The notes beneath the pieces were generated by a model that saw only the letters and a program-made list of their open reading frames with translations, was not told where the DNA came from and did no database searches. A program made the position numbers and the translations under genes. DNA of 64,000 nucleotides. Source: Holophagales bacterium UBA5704. Lineage in GTDB: Bacteria; Acidobacteriota; Thermoanaerobaculia; Multivoradales; UBA5704. Every line of letters begins with the position of its first letter. The stretch's first letter is position 1. Below, piece after piece: positions 10,190 to 19,215 of the stretch. The stretch is taken from NCBI GenBank assembly GCA_002420005.1, contig DIHE01000194.1, forward strand, positions 23,171 to 87,170, written 5' to 3'.

Positions 10190-13123
10190 CTACGACAGGG
10201 GCTCGGGCATCGCGACGCCGTACCCCTGCACGTAGTCGACGCCGACCTCGCGCAGCATCTCCAGCGTCGCGCGGTTCTCCACGCACTCGGCGATGGTGCG
10301 GATGCCCATCACCTGGCCAATCTGGTGGATCGATTCGACCAGCGCCCTCTGCACCGGGCTCCCCACCATGTCGCGGACGAAGGCGCCGTCGATCTTCAGG
10401 AAATCCACCTGCAGATTCTTGAGGTAGGCGAACGAGGAGAGGCCGCTGCCGAAGTCGTCGAGGATGAAGCGGAAGCCCCGCTCCTTGAGCACCCGGATGA
10501 AGACGACCGCCTGCTGCAGATTCTCCACCGCGGCGGTCTCGGTGATCTCGAAGCACACCCGGTGCGGCATCACGCCGGTGGCCTCGATCTCCTCCAGGAC
10601 GTATTCGAGGAAGGCGTCGTCACCGAGCGACGGGCCCGACAGGTTGATCGCGAAGCAGGTCTCATCCTCGTGCGAGAGAGCGCGGCAGGCGAGCGAGACG
10701 AAGGCGGCATGGACCACCCAGCGGTCGATCGAGCCGATCAGGTGGTAGCGCTCGGCGGCAGGGATGAAGGCGGCCGGGGAGGCGAGCCTCCCGTCGTCCT
10801 CGACCATGCGGATGAAGATCTCGCACAGCGGCGGCTCGTTCAGGAATTCCGGGCGCAGGGGCCGGATCGGCTGGTGGTGCAGGCAGAAGCGGTGCTCGGC
10901 GAAAGCTTTGTGGATGCGGTGGACCCATTGCATCTCGCCGTAGCGCTCGGCGAGCGCATTGTCGTCCGGCTGGTACTCGTGCATCCGGTTGCGCCCGCTT
11001 TCCTTGGCCACGTAGCAGGCGGCGTCGGCGGCGGAGAGGACGTGCGCCATGTCCGCCGTCTCCTGGTTGATGGCGACGAAGCCGATGCTGACGCCGATCT
11101 CGAAGATCCGCTCCTGCCAGGAGAACCGGAACTGCTGCACGGCGTTGCGCAGGGAGAGCCCGACGAGCCGCGCCTTCTCCGGTTCGATGTCCTCCAGGAG
11201 GACGCCGAACTCGTCGCCGCCCAGCCGGGCCAGGGTGTCGGTCTTGCGCAGCCGCGCCTTGAGCAGGCTGGTGACCAGCTTGAGCATCTCGTCGCCGGCC
11301 AGATGCCCGCAGGTGTCGTTGACCACCTTGAACTCGTCGAGGTCGAGGTAGAAGAGGGCATGCTGCCGGCCGTGCTCGCGGGCGGTGGTGAGGCACTGGA
11401 AGAGGCGCTGCTCGAACTCGCGGCGGTTGATCAGCCCGGTCAGCGGGTCATGGCGCGCCAGGTAGACCATCTCCCGTTCCATGCCGCGCAGCTGGGTGAC
11501 GTCCTTGAAGACGAGGACCGTGCCGGTGATCCGGCCCTGGCGGTCGCGGATCGGTGCGACCGAATCGCGCACCGCGGATTCCCCGCCGTCGCGGCGCAGG
11601 AGGAGCGAATACCCGGGGAGCTCCACCACCTTGCCCTCGTGCAGGCAGCGCTCCACCAGATTCGGCAAGGGCCGGCCGGTGGTCTCGTCGAGGACGCGGA
11701 ACACGGAGAGCACCGGCTGTCCGCACGCCTCGGCGACGGTCCACCCGGTGAGGCGCTCGGCGACCGGGTTCAGATAATCGACGATCCCATGGGCGTCGGT
11801 GCGCACGACGCCGTCGCCGATCGACGCGAGGGTCACCTGGGCGCGTTCCTTCTCCTGGGCGAGCGCCTCTTCGGTCAGCTTACGCTCCACCTCGGCTCCG
11901 GCGCGTGCGGCGAAGATCTTCAGGATGGGCATCGCCGGCACGTCCTGGGTGAGAGGGCGGACGTCCATCACCGCCATGTGGCCGAGGGCGCGGTCGGCCG
12001 CATCGAAGAGGGGAACGGCGAAATAGCTCTCGATGCCCTCCTCGCGCAGCCAGGGATCGTCTGGAAAAAGGCGCCAGGCGTCTTTCGGGTAGTAGCAGAA
12101 CTGGCGGCCGAGCACGTTCTCGCAGGGTGTGCCCCGCACGTCGTACTCGAACGGCTCGCCGTACTCTTCCCCTTTCCAGAAGGCCAGCACGCGGGCCTGC
12201 GCCGTCTCCGGCGCGGCCATCTCGGCGATGAAGGCGAAGCGGGTCTCCAGCGCACCCGCCAGATGGCGGACCAGCGAGCGCAGGAAGTCGCCGCCGAGGG
12301 TCGACGAGGTCCCTTCGACGATCGAGCGCAGACGCTCCTCGCTCTGCCGGTGGGCATGGACGTCGCGGATCACACCGATCATCCGGATCGGTGCCCCGGC
12401 TTCGTCGAGGATGGTCCGGCCGCGGTCGTTGAACCAGCGCCAGGAGCCGTCTCCCGTGCGCAGGCGGATCTCGACGGAAAGGTCGCGCCCCGCCTGCTGC
12501 GCGAGACGGAAGGCTTCGATCAGCGCTTCCTGGTCCTCCGGATGGACCGCCTCCAGGAACTGCCGGCCGGTCGGCCAGAGGGTCCCGGGGAGGTGGCCGA
12601 AGAGCTCCGCGGCGTGCGGCGGGGTGATCAGCGCGTCGGTGAGCAGGCACCACTCCCAGGTGACGATCCCGGCCGCGCGCTGTGCGAGCTCCAGCCGCTC
12701 GGCGCTCTCGCGCAGGGCGACCTCGGCGAGCTTGCGCTCGGTGATGTCCACCGCGGTCGCCATGCCGGTCGGGCGTTGCCCGGCCACCGGCTCGATGACC
12801 GCCGAGGTCAGATCGACCCAGCGCTCGGAGCCGTCGCGGGTGTGGATGCGGATCTCGTACCGGTTGGGCGACGCCTCGCCGCGCAGGCGGGCGGCGAGGC
12901 GCTCGCGGACGACGGTACGAAACTCGGGATGCGCCAGCTCCCAGGGCCGCAGACCCAGCAGCTCCTCGGAGGCGAACCCCGAAAGCTCCTCGACCGCCCG
13001 GTTCACATACACCACTCTCTCCGCGGAGAAGACGATGATCGCCGTCGAGGTCGTCTCCGCCAAGGCGCGAAACCAGGCGGCCCGTTCCTGGGAAAGCTCG
13101 AGAGAAGGCTGCTGCTCGGTCAT
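10190..13123 (-). CDS. PAS-PAS-GAF-PAS-GGDEF-EAL cyclic-di-GMP protein
   Basis: A 977-aa soluble signalling protein. Domain order: PAS about 11-125 (VVYVNRAVEELSGFASEELLG), second PAS/PAC about 140-260, a GAF-like region about 265-420 (EMAAPETAQARVLAFWKGEE), third PAS about 425-545 (DYLNPVAERLTGW), GGDEF about 550-715 with intact RLGGDEFGVL, then EAL about 735-970. In the EAL domain the signature is EIF rather than EAL/EVL, but NLSG, FEITET, LDDFGSG, LKIDG and the late ECVE are present. Both synthesis and breakdown of c-di-GMP are possible. No membrane segment is seen. It has its own promoter and could affect the pilus system elsewhere in the window (inference). Confidence 0.93.
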   Translation of the reverse strand: MTEQQPSLELSQERAAWFRALAETTSTAIIVFSAERVVYVNRAVEELSGFASEELLGLRPWELAHPEFRTVVRERLAARLRGEASPNRYEIRIHTRDGSERWVDLTSAVIEPVAGQRPTGMATAVDITERKLAEVALRESAERLELAQRAAGIVTWEWCLLTDALITPPHAAELFGHLPGTLWPTGRQFLEAVHPEDQEALIEAFRLAQQAGRDLSVEIRLRTGDGSWRWFNDRGRTILDEAGAPIRMIGVIRDVHAHRQSEERLRSIVEGTSSTLGGDFLRSLVRHLAGALETRFAFIAEMAAPETAQARVLAFWKGEEYGEPFEYDVRGTPCENVLGRQFCYYPKDAWRLFPDDPWLREEGIESYFAVPLFDAADRALGHMAVMDVRPLTQDVPAMPILKIFAARAGAEVERKLTEEALAQEKERAQVTLASIGDGVVRTDAHGIVDYLNPVAERLTGWTVAEACGQPVLSVFRVLDETTGRPLPNLVERCLHEGKVVELPGYSLLLRRDGGESAVRDSVAPIRDRQGRITGTVLVFKDVTQLRGMEREMVYLARHDPLTGLINRREFEQRLFQCLTTAREHGRQHALFYLDLDEFKVVNDTCGHLAGDEMLKLVTSLLKARLRKTDTLARLGGDEFGVLLEDIEPEKARLVGLSLRNAVQQFRFSWQERIFEIGVSIGFVAINQETADMAHVLSAADAACYVAKESGRNRMHEYQPDDNALAERYGEMQWVHRIHKAFAEHRFCLHHQPIRPLRPEFLNEPPLCEIFIRMVEDDGRLASPAAFIPAAERYHLIGSIDRWVVHAAFVSLACRALSHEDETCFAINLSGPSLGDDAFLEYVLEEIEATGVMPHRVCFEITETAAVENLQQAVVFIRVLKERGFRFILDDFGSGLSSFAYLKNLQVDFLKIDGAFVRDMVGSPVQRALVESIHQIGQVMGIRTIAECVENRATLEMLREVGVDYVQGYGVAMPEPLS

Positions 13124-13138
13124 GGTCGGTCGATCGTG

Positions 13139-13167
13139 AGCATAAGAGCTTGACAGCTTGCGGGCAA
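13139..13167 (-). promoter_or_regulatory. Sigma-70-type promoter of the GGDEF/EAL gene
   Basis: Read on the minus strand: TTGCCC (13167-13162), a 17-nt spacer and TATGCT (13144-13139). The start point would lie about 9 nt before the ATG at 13123, leaving a very short leader. Confidence 0.5.
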
Positions 13168-13277
13168 GAGAAGGAACACCTTGCGACCTCTGGCGCGCCG
13201 GATCTCCTCACAGATAGAGTGTGCCGGAGAGGCTCCGCGGCGCGCCTTGTGCCGTGGCGACGAGGGAGGAGACCGCG

Positions 13278-13844
13278 ATGAGCACACCGCAGGGCACCGC
13301 CCCCGAGGTGGTCCCCGAACCGGGGTGGGAGCCCGTCAAGCCGTTCCGTCTCGAAGGAGGGCGCGGCTCCTTCGTCTCGGGAGATCCACGGGGGGACCGC
13401 CTGCGCGTCAGCTACTTCCGCCGCATCGACGACGGGCTGCTGGTGGGCCGCGCCTGGTTCGGCCCCGGCGCCCAGGGTCCTCCCGGGCACGCGCACGGGG
13501 GCAGCATCGCCGCGGTGCTCGACGAGGCGATGGGCGCCGCCGCCTGGCTCGCCGGCCACCTTGTGGTGGCGGTGCGCCTCGACACCCGCTTTCGCAAGAT
13601 GCTCCCGCTCGGCACCGACACCTTCCTCGAAGCCTCCCTCACGGGCGTCGAGGGCCGCAAAGTCCACGCCCGGGGACGCCTCCTCAGCCCCGGCGGCGAG
13701 CTGTTCGCCGAAGCCGACGGCGTCTTCGTGGAGCTCGATGCGGAACGCTTCCGCCCCCTGCTGGAGCAGGCCGCCGCGGCGCGCGGGGTGAGCGTCGAAG
13801 AGCTGCTGCGGGCGGTCCCCGGGCGCGGGCCCGGACCCGGCTAG
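13278..13844 (+). CDS. PaaI-type hotdog thioesterase
   Basis: A 188-aa member of the hotdog acyl-CoA thioesterase superfamily. The diagnostic stretch is GPPGHAHGGSIAAVLDEAMG, the HGG-based active-site helix of PaaI/YbgC-like enzymes, followed by VAVRLDTRFRKMLPLGT and the strand ending in EADGVFVEL. The substrate is unknown, probably an acyl- or aryl-CoA. ATG 13278 follows GGGAGGAG at a good distance. The gene converges with thiI and overlaps its last 4 nt. Confidence 0.86.
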   Translation: MSTPQGTAPEVVPEPGWEPVKPFRLEGGRGSFVSGDPRGDRLRVSYFRRIDDGLLVGRAWFGPGAQGPPGHAHGGSIAAVLDEAMGAAAWLAGHLVVAVRLDTRFRKMLPLGTDTFLEASLTGVEGRKVHARGRLLSPGGELFAEADGVFVELDAERFRPLLEQAAAARGVSVEELLRAVPGRGPGPG

Positions 13845-15379
13845 TCGCGCACCGCCGGGGCCAGCAGCGCCAGAGCGGCCGCATCCGCCTGCCGCTCGCG
13901 CGCCGCCAGCGCCATCAGGTCCTTGATGCCCCCCGCGAAATGCCAGGCGCTGAAGCCGCCCTGCTGCATCTTCTCGGCGAGCGCCGCGCTCTTCAGGCCC
14001 ACCTCGCAGATCAGCACGTACGGCCGGGTCTTGTCGAAGGACGGCCAGGCCTCCAGCGCGCGCGGGAAGTCGAGGCGCAGCGCTCCCGGGTAGTGCCAGG
14101 CCTGGTAGGCGTGGGCCGTGCGCAGGTCGAGCACCGTCGCCCCGGCGGGGATGTGGTCGGTCTCCAGACCGGAGGGGGCCAATGCACCCGCCGGGAGGTC
14201 GCGCAGGTGCCAGACCGTGCGCTCGGCGACCACGTCCTTCAGGATCTGGGGATCGAGAGCGGCTTCATCCTTCTCGATCTCGTCCGGCCGCGCCCGGGTG
14301 GACGGGTGGCGCGGCACCATGTCGCAGTACTCGCCGACCGCGGCGGCCAGGTCGTAGACCCCCATGCGGCGCGCGACGTCCAGGATCTCTTCCTTGTTGA
14401 AGCCGAGGAGCGGCCGGAACACCGGCAGGATGCGCGCCGCCTGCGAGATCACCATCAGGTTCTGCAGGGTCTGCGAGGACACCTGACCGATCGCCTCGCC
14501 GGTCACCATGCCGAGGCGCCGCGTGCGCAGCGCCATCTTCTCGGCGACGCGCACCATCTGCCGCTTGAGGATGATCTGCCAGTGCTGGTCGCGCACCTTG
14601 GCGCGCAGCTCGTCCGCGATCGGCTGGAAGTCGATCTCGTAGAGGCGCGGCCGGTAGCCGTAGCTCCAGCGGTCGGCGAGCACCTTCATCACCTTGAGCA
14701 CGCCGAGCCGGTGCGCGGCGCCGCCGAGGTTGCAGAACACGTAGTCGAGCTCGACGCCCCGCTTGAGCAGCAGCCAGCTCGCCACCGCCGAATCGAAGCC
14801 GCCGGAGACCAGGGCCACCGCCCGCCCTTCGACGCCGACGGGCAGGCCGCCCCAGCTCCGCGCCTTCTCCTGAAAAAAGCGCACGAGCCCCGGCCCGCCC
14901 GCCGTGCCGGCCTCCATCTCCACCCACGCGGAGACCTCCGGATCGTCGAGCCGCACCCGCCCGGCGCCCGCGTCGAGCAACGCCTTGCCGAGCGCCCGCT
15001 CGACGTCCAGCGAGTCGAACGGGATGCCCGTGACGTCGCCGCGGCGGGTGCCGCGCACCGCGAACGTCCGCCCGCGGGTGCTCGCGGCGAACACCTCCAC
15101 CCCCTGGCGCACCACGTCGTCCAGCGTCGACCACGCGCGGAGCTCGGCCGCCGAGACCGACTGCATGCCGAAGACCCGGGTGAGCACCTCGATCGCCCGC
15201 TCGTCCGGCGTCTCCAGATACGAACGGCTCCAGGTCTTCTCCAGGCGGAACGGGATGCCCTCGGAGGTCAGGGCGTCCTCGATGTTGTGAACGAGGCGCT
15301 GCTGGAAGCGCAGGCGCGTCTTGCGGGCCTTGGTATAGAAATCGCCGGAATGGCGCAGGATGAGCTGGTGGTCGGGCAT
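13841..15379 (-). CDS. thiI: tRNA 4-thiouridine synthase ThiI with C-terminal rhodanese domain
   Basis: Transfers sulfur to uridine-8 of tRNA (4-thiouridine) and, in some species, to ThiS for thiamine synthesis. 512 aa, the long ThiI type. Order: ferredoxin-like/THUMP N-terminus (to about 165), PP-loop ATPase with SGGFDSAVAS (about 192-201), FCNLGG and TGEAIGQVSSQTLQNL, the conserved GEYCDMVPRHP cysteine that forms the catalytic disulfide partner, and a C-terminal rhodanese domain with the persulfide cysteine in YVLICEVGLKSA. All key residues for the long form are present. The minus-strand gene converges with the thioesterase. Confidence 0.94.
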   Translation of the reverse strand: MPDHQLILRHSGDFYTKARKTRLRFQQRLVHNIEDALTSEGIPFRLEKTWSRSYLETPDERAIEVLTRVFGMQSVSAAELRAWSTLDDVVRQGVEVFAASTRGRTFAVRGTRRGDVTGIPFDSLDVERALGKALLDAGAGRVRLDDPEVSAWVEMEAGTAGGPGLVRFFQEKARSWGGLPVGVEGRAVALVSGGFDSAVASWLLLKRGVELDYVFCNLGGAAHRLGVLKVMKVLADRWSYGYRPRLYEIDFQPIADELRAKVRDQHWQIILKRQMVRVAEKMALRTRRLGMVTGEAIGQVSSQTLQNLMVISQAARILPVFRPLLGFNKEEILDVARRMGVYDLAAAVGEYCDMVPRHPSTRARPDEIEKDEAALDPQILKDVVAERTVWHLRDLPAGALAPSGLETDHIPAGATVLDLRTAHAYQAWHYPGALRLDFPRALEAWPSFDKTRPYVLICEVGLKSAALAEKMQQGGFSAWHFAGGIKDLMALAARERQADAAALALLAPAVRD

Positions 15380-15410
15380 CGTAGGGAGAGGATAGTCCAG
15401 GCCCGGTGGA

Positions 15411-15761
15411 TTACTTCTCCGCGGGCACCGGCCGTAAGAAATCGCTCAACCGGGTCAGCAGCCGGTGGCGGCGGGCTGTCGACACGCTCCCGATGCGACC
15501 CTTGAGCTCCGACCGCGAGAGGACCGCCAGGTAGCCGAGGCGGATCAGTGATGCCGCCTTGAGGCCGCTGGTTCGAAAATCAGAATCCGGTGGCGCGATG
15601 GTCTCGTCCAGCTCCGGCACAGCCTGCTGCAACTGGGAGCTGATCCCGCAGACGAGAAGGTCTTCGAAGGGGGGGATTCGCCGGAGAAAGAGGACCGGTC
15701 GGTCCTTGACGACCCCGTTACCCTGGCGCAGCGAGGCGAGAAGGACGTCTCCCTCTCTCAC
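15411..15761 (-). CDS. MazF/PemK-like toxin
   Basis: A 116-aa protein resembling the MazF/PemK endoribonuclease fold: MREGDVLLASLRQGNGVVKDRPVLFLRR gives the N-terminal strand with the GDVL(L)AxL and KDRPVLxLR positions of the family, and a later hydrophobic strand reads AASLIRLGYLAVLSRSEL. Such toxins cleave mRNA at short motifs. Its start overlaps the stop of the upstream antitoxin by 4 nt, the classical TA order. Catalytic arginine and threonine positions are not certain by eye, hence moderate confidence. The pair ends about 30 nt from thiI. Confidence 0.72.
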   Translation of the reverse strand: MREGDVLLASLRQGNGVVKDRPVLFLRRIPPFEDLLVCGISSQLQQAVPELDETIAPPDSDFRTSGLKAASLIRLGYLAVLSRSELKGRIGSVSTARRHRLLTRLSDFLRPVPAEK

Positions 15762-15976
15762 GGGATCAGATCTTCACTGGAGTACTCGGGCTCCGAATCG
15801 CCGTAGGCGCGCGCCAACCCACGAGCGCTGAGATCCATCCACGCGGACCTCTCCTGGTCCACCGAGCCACGCTCCAGGACCGTGACGAGAAGCTGCGAGC
15901 CGGCCCGCAGCTCGAACGGCTCGTCGAGGCGGATCGCCTTTCCATCGTAGTGGGCTCTGAGACTCACGGCAGGCAT
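15758..15976 (-). CDS. Antitoxin of the MazF-like pair
   Basis: A 72-aa protein with an N-terminal beta-rich part (VSLRAHYDGKAIRLDEPFEL, then GSQLLVTVLE) like small antitoxins of the AF2212/DUF104 or DUF2281 type, and an acidic C-terminus ending SEPEYSSEDLIP that could wrap the toxin. It is directly upstream of and overlapping the MazF-like gene. The promoter sits immediately in front: the ATG lies 6 nt after the -10 box, so the mRNA is probably leaderless. Family assignment is by pattern and position. Confidence 0.68.
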   Translation of the reverse strand: MPAVSLRAHYDGKAIRLDEPFELRAGSQLLVTVLERGSVDQERSAWMDLSARGLARAYGDSEPEYSSEDLIP

Positions 15977-15982
15977 CGCTTC

Positions 15983-16011
15983 ATCCTAGCCGGTCTCCGC
16001 CTGGAGCTCAA
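15983..16011 (-). promoter_or_regulatory. Promoter of the MazF-type TA pair
   Basis: On the minus strand: TTGAGC (16011-16006), a 17-nt spacer and TAGGAT (15988-15983). Exactly 6 nt separate the -10 box from the ATG at 15976, which predicts a leaderless transcript. This is the same geometry as at two other antitoxin genes in the window. Confidence 0.6.
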
Positions 16012-16451
16012 GGACGGCTTGGGGGAGGCCAAGGAGTGGCTGGTGCCGACGCGCGCGGAGGCTCCGCCGCGTGCGCCTTGCGTTGCGCGTACCCTGACTC
16101 ACGAACGCGACGTGCAACGCAAGCTCCCGCAGCCACCGTGAGCGCTTCCTCCGCCCCGGGCTCCGCGACGCGCTCGGCAAGGAGCCCGATCGCGCCTCCC
16201 GCGACCATGGCCTCCAACGGCTCACCCAGGAACGGAGCACCACCGCGCCCGGGCGAGAACACGGCCGCAAGCCCGCGCTCCACCGCGAGACCGGCGTCGC
16301 CGAGGCGCCTTCGGAGGCGGGACACGGCGATGGATCGGCGCAGCGCTCCGATCCCGGTGCCGTGCACACAAAGACCCGCGCGCCCGGCCCCGTTGTGCGC
16401 AAAGCCACACCAAACCCTCTCTGGACACACAAAAACCGGGATCTCCCTCGA

Positions 16452-16698
16452 CCGCACCGCGGCGCGCATCGCATGCCTCCCGGCGCGCATCACAGCCCGC
16501 GCGGGCCGAGACTTCCGCACCGGCATGCGGGTGATGCGCGCCGGGAGCGTAGTGTTGTGCCTGTCGAAGTTTGTGATGCGCGCCAGGGGGGTAGCGTTGC
16601 GCGCCGGGGTCGTCGTGATGGGCGCCTGGATGGTGGTGATGCGCGCCGGGAAGCTCGTGAGGCCCGCCGCGGTCACCGTGATGCGCACGCTCCTCGTG
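16452..16698. repeat. 21-bp tandem array 1, with inverted units at its left end
   Basis: Eight units start at 16531, 16552, 16573, 16594, 16615, 16636, 16657 and 16678, exactly 21 nt apart. Each has a core close to GTGATGCGCGCC followed by nine variable bases. To the left, two units lie in the opposite orientation (16452-16472 and 16473-16493, core GGCGCGCATCAC), around a CCCGCGCGGG palindrome (16496-16505). The copies are diverged, so the array is old or under weak constraint. Confidence 0.85.
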
Positions 16699-17015
16699 CT
16701 GTCTCCCCTCGCGGCATCGGAGGCGCCCGCCTCCAGCAGGGTGACGCGCCGGCCGGCCTTGCTGCGGCAGCCCGGCAAGCGGGAGACACCGGCCGCGGAG
16801 GGTGGGTCGCCCGGGTGGGCGCACTCCACCGGCCTTCCGACGGAAGTCTAGCACAGGCCAGACCTTACGGGTGGAGCCACCGCCCGGCGACTGGCCGCCG
16901 AGCCGGTCGTCCCTTCCACGCCGATGGAGATGAGGTCCTGCCGCTCGGGAAACGAGAGCTCCTGTCCGTCCCTTCAAGAGCAGCTCATGGTGGCTGCTCG
17001 ACAAGGAGGTGCGGC

Positions 17016-18038
17016 ATGTTCGACGGCCTGGGTTCCAAGAGGATGGGCTTTGGCAGCATTTCTTTGATCGCCCTCTATTTTGCGGCGGTGGCATTGGCGG
17101 TTGTCCATGGCCTGGTGGTCCTGTGGCCGGGGCAGGGAGGTCCCGAGGCGCCCGGACAGGAGACGTCGGCCGCGCATCCAGACCAGGGTTCAGAGGCGGC
17201 GGTGCCTCCTGGTGCATCCGGGATTGAGGCAGCGATGACCTCGGATGTCCTTGGCAGCGACCTCGCGGTGACAGAGGGAGAGCCGAGGGGCTCGGACCTC
17301 GTCGGCGAGGCAGGGAAGAAAGAGGACAAGAAGAAGCAAGACGAAGAGTGTACCGACGGCCAGGAAGAGCAGATCACGCTCCTCCTGTACTTCGAAGTCT
17401 CTCCGACCGAAGAGACCCGGCTTCTTCTCATCTGCATGTTCGCGGGCGCTCTCGGAGGGTTGGTGCACGCTCTGCGCTCCTTCTTCTGGTATGCAGGATG
17501 CCGCAAGCTGGTGGTCAGCTGGGTCGGGTTCTACGTCACCCTGCCGATCCTCGGCGCCACCTTGGCAACCGTGTTCTATCTGGTGCTGCGCGGCGGCTTC
17601 TTTGAGGCTCAGTCCGGTGCGTCGGCGGCGAGCCCATTCGGCTTTGCTGCGCTCTCCGCCTTGGTCGGCATGTTCACCGAGCAGGCTTCCGAAAAGCTCA
17701 AAGAGATCGCGGAGAAGCTCTTCGCCGTCGCCCCCAAAGGAACCGATCAAGCCGGCTCACAGGCCGATGCGCCGGCAGTGACCCGGATTGCGACAAGCCA
17801 GGGCTCGAACCAGGGCTCAGTACGTGGGGGTGACGCGGTGACGATCACGGGGACCGGTTTCAAGGACGGCGCCACCGTGATGTTCGGCCAGCAACCTGCG
17901 ACCGGGGCCCGGTTCGTCGATGACACCACGATCACGGCCGTCACCCCTGCCGCCACCGCCGCCGGAGCCGTGGACGTTTCGGTCGTGAATCCCGGCGGAA
18001 CGAAGGGCATCCTCCCGCAGGGCTTTGTCTACGAATGA
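17016..18038 (+). CDS. Membrane protein with C-terminal IPT/TIG domain
   Basis: A 340-aa protein I cannot name. It has an N-terminal membrane helix (SISLIALYFAAVALAVVHGL, residues about 13-32), then an acidic, Lys/Glu-rich soluble stretch. Two more hydrophobic segments follow, near ICMFAGALGGLVHAL (about 146) and FYVTLPILGATLATVFYLVL (about 171-190). From about residue 247 to the end is an IPT/TIG immunoglobulin-like domain (GSVRGGDAVTITGTGF, DGATVMFG, DDTTITAVTPA, VDVSVVNPGG). TIG domains usually serve in binding or structure. A perfect AAGGAGGT (17003-17010) precedes ATG 17016. It stands alone next to a 21-bp array. Confidence 0.85.
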   Translation: MFDGLGSKRMGFGSISLIALYFAAVALAVVHGLVVLWPGQGGPEAPGQETSAAHPDQGSEAAVPPGASGIEAAMTSDVLGSDLAVTEGEPRGSDLVGEAGKKEDKKKQDEECTDGQEEQITLLLYFEVSPTEETRLLLICMFAGALGGLVHALRSFFWYAGCRKLVVSWVGFYVTLPILGATLATVFYLVLRGGFFEAQSGASAASPFGFAALSALVGMFTEQASEKLKEIAEKLFAVAPKGTDQAGSQADAPAVTRIATSQGSNQGSVRGGDAVTITGTGFKDGATVMFGQQPATGARFVDDTTITAVTPAATAAGAVDVSVVNPGGTKGILPQGFVYE

Positions 18039-18070
18039 CGGGCCGCGGCCCAAATTCGCCAAGCCGGAGC

Positions 18071-19162
18071 TCAGATCGCCTCCGCCTGCGCCAGCACGCG
18101 CAGGAAATTCTCTCCGAGGATCAGGCGCACCCCGGCCTTGTCGAGGCCGCGCTCCAGGAGGGCGGCGGTCAGGTCGGGGAAGCGCGAGGGGTCTTCAAAG
18201 CCTTGCAGGGCCTCCGGGATGCCGTCGAAGTCCGTGCCGATGCCGACGTGCTCCTCGCCCGCGACGTTGACGAGATGGAGGAGGTGGTCGACGAACCGGT
18301 CGCGGGAGACCGGCGGCAGGGGGTGGTCGACGAACAGCTGCGCCCGTTCTTGCCAGTGCGCGCCGGGATCGGCCATGTAGGCCTCCTCGGTCGCCAGGAG
18401 GGTGGGGAGGACGAGGTCCAGCCGCTTGCGGTCGGCCTCCCGAGCCGCCGGGTCGATGAACGCGGGATAGCTGTTCGCCATCACCACGCCGCCCTTGCGG
18501 GCGATCTCGCGGATCAGCGGGTCCGGCAGGTTGCGGGGATGGTCGCAGAGCGCGCGGGCCGAGGAGTGGCTGGCGATCACCGGCCCTTTCGAGACGTCGA
18601 GGACGTGCAGCACGGCGTCGTCCGAGGTGTGCGAGACGTCGGGCAGGATGCGCCGCTTGTTGAGCTCGCGGATGATCTGCTCTCCGGCGGGTGCCAAGCC
18701 GCCGTGCGCCGGCCGGTCGGTGCCCGCGTCGCACCACTCATGGGTGGCGTTGTGGGTCAGGGTGACGTAGCGCACCCCGAGCTTCTCGCAGGCGTCGAGG
18801 GCGCCGGGCACGGTCAGCGGGCGCCCGTTTTCGAGGCCGATCAGCACCCCGGTCATCCCGCGGTGGGCGGAGCGCCGGAGGTCCTCGGCGGTGGCGACGA
18901 TCTCCATCCGGCCGGCCAGGGGCTCCAGGGCGCGCTCGGTGGCGGCGTGAAGCTCCAGCGCATGCCGCCATCCCCGCTCCGGGGAGAGCGGCGGCGGTAT
19001 GTAGAGGGCGAAGACGACGCCGTCCACGCCACCCCGGCGCAACCGCGGCAGGTCCACGTGGCGATCCGGCTGCGCGGCGCCCAGGTCGGCAGGAGCCTCC
19101 CAGAGGCGGGTGGGAACGTCGGTGTGGCCGTCGAGGACGAAGCAGTCGTCGTGGAAGCTCAT
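18071..19162 (-). CDS. Membrane-dipeptidase family protein (peptidase M19)
   Basis: A 363-aa zinc dipeptidase of the renal-dipeptidase/PepM19 family, which hydrolyses L,D- or L,L-dipeptides. Metal ligands are visible in order: DGHTDVP (HxD), IGLENGRPL (bridging Glu), DVSHTSDDA and IASHSSARA (two His) and VGIGTDFDG (Asp). No signal peptide is seen from ATG 19162 (MSFHDDCFVLDGHTD), so it is probably cytoplasmic. An upstream in-frame extension is not protein-like. It faces away from the ParDE operon. Confidence 0.94.
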   Translation of the reverse strand: MSFHDDCFVLDGHTDVPTRLWEAPADLGAAQPDRHVDLPRLRRGGVDGVVFALYIPPPLSPERGWRHALELHAATERALEPLAGRMEIVATAEDLRRSAHRGMTGVLIGLENGRPLTVPGALDACEKLGVRYVTLTHNATHEWCDAGTDRPAHGGLAPAGEQIIRELNKRRILPDVSHTSDDAVLHVLDVSKGPVIASHSSARALCDHPRNLPDPLIREIARKGGVVMANSYPAFIDPAAREADRKRLDLVLPTLLATEEAYMADPGAHWQERAQLFVDHPLPPVSRDRFVDHLLHLVNVAGEEHVGIGTDFDGIPEALQGFEDPSRFPDLTAALLERGLDKAGVRLILGENFLRVLAQAEAI

Positions 19163-19215
19163 GGCAGGGGAGAGGATAGTGCCCGGGTAGGCTCGTGGTC
19201 CACCCTCCGTCCTCA

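Larger units (their letters stand above)
15977..17015. other. One-kilobase stretch without a secure gene
   Basis: Besides the TA promoter and a 21-bp repeat array, no convincing gene is seen. Open frames run through on both strands (minus 16829-16008, 273 codons; plus 16036-16851), but part of each is simply the translated repeat. The minus frame has an Ala/Gly-rich, vaguely protein-like part between about 16008 and 16400 that I cannot assign. It may be a decayed gene. The last part (16850-17000) leads into the strong ribosome-binding site of the next gene. Confidence 0.5.

Noticed and set aside
13841..13844. Frameshift at the thioesterase-thiI junction
   Set aside because: The 4-nt overlap is between convergent genes that each end with intact family C-termini.
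16452..16698. CRISPR array or repeat-protein gene
   Set aside because: Contiguous diverged 21-nt units without spacers; the heptapeptide frames exist on both strands simply because 21 is a multiple of three.
16008..16829. 273-codon minus-strand gene
   Set aside because: About a third of it is the repeat array, the start region is not protein-like and there is no ribosome-binding site. It could be a decayed gene, so it is mentioned only within the intergenic entry.
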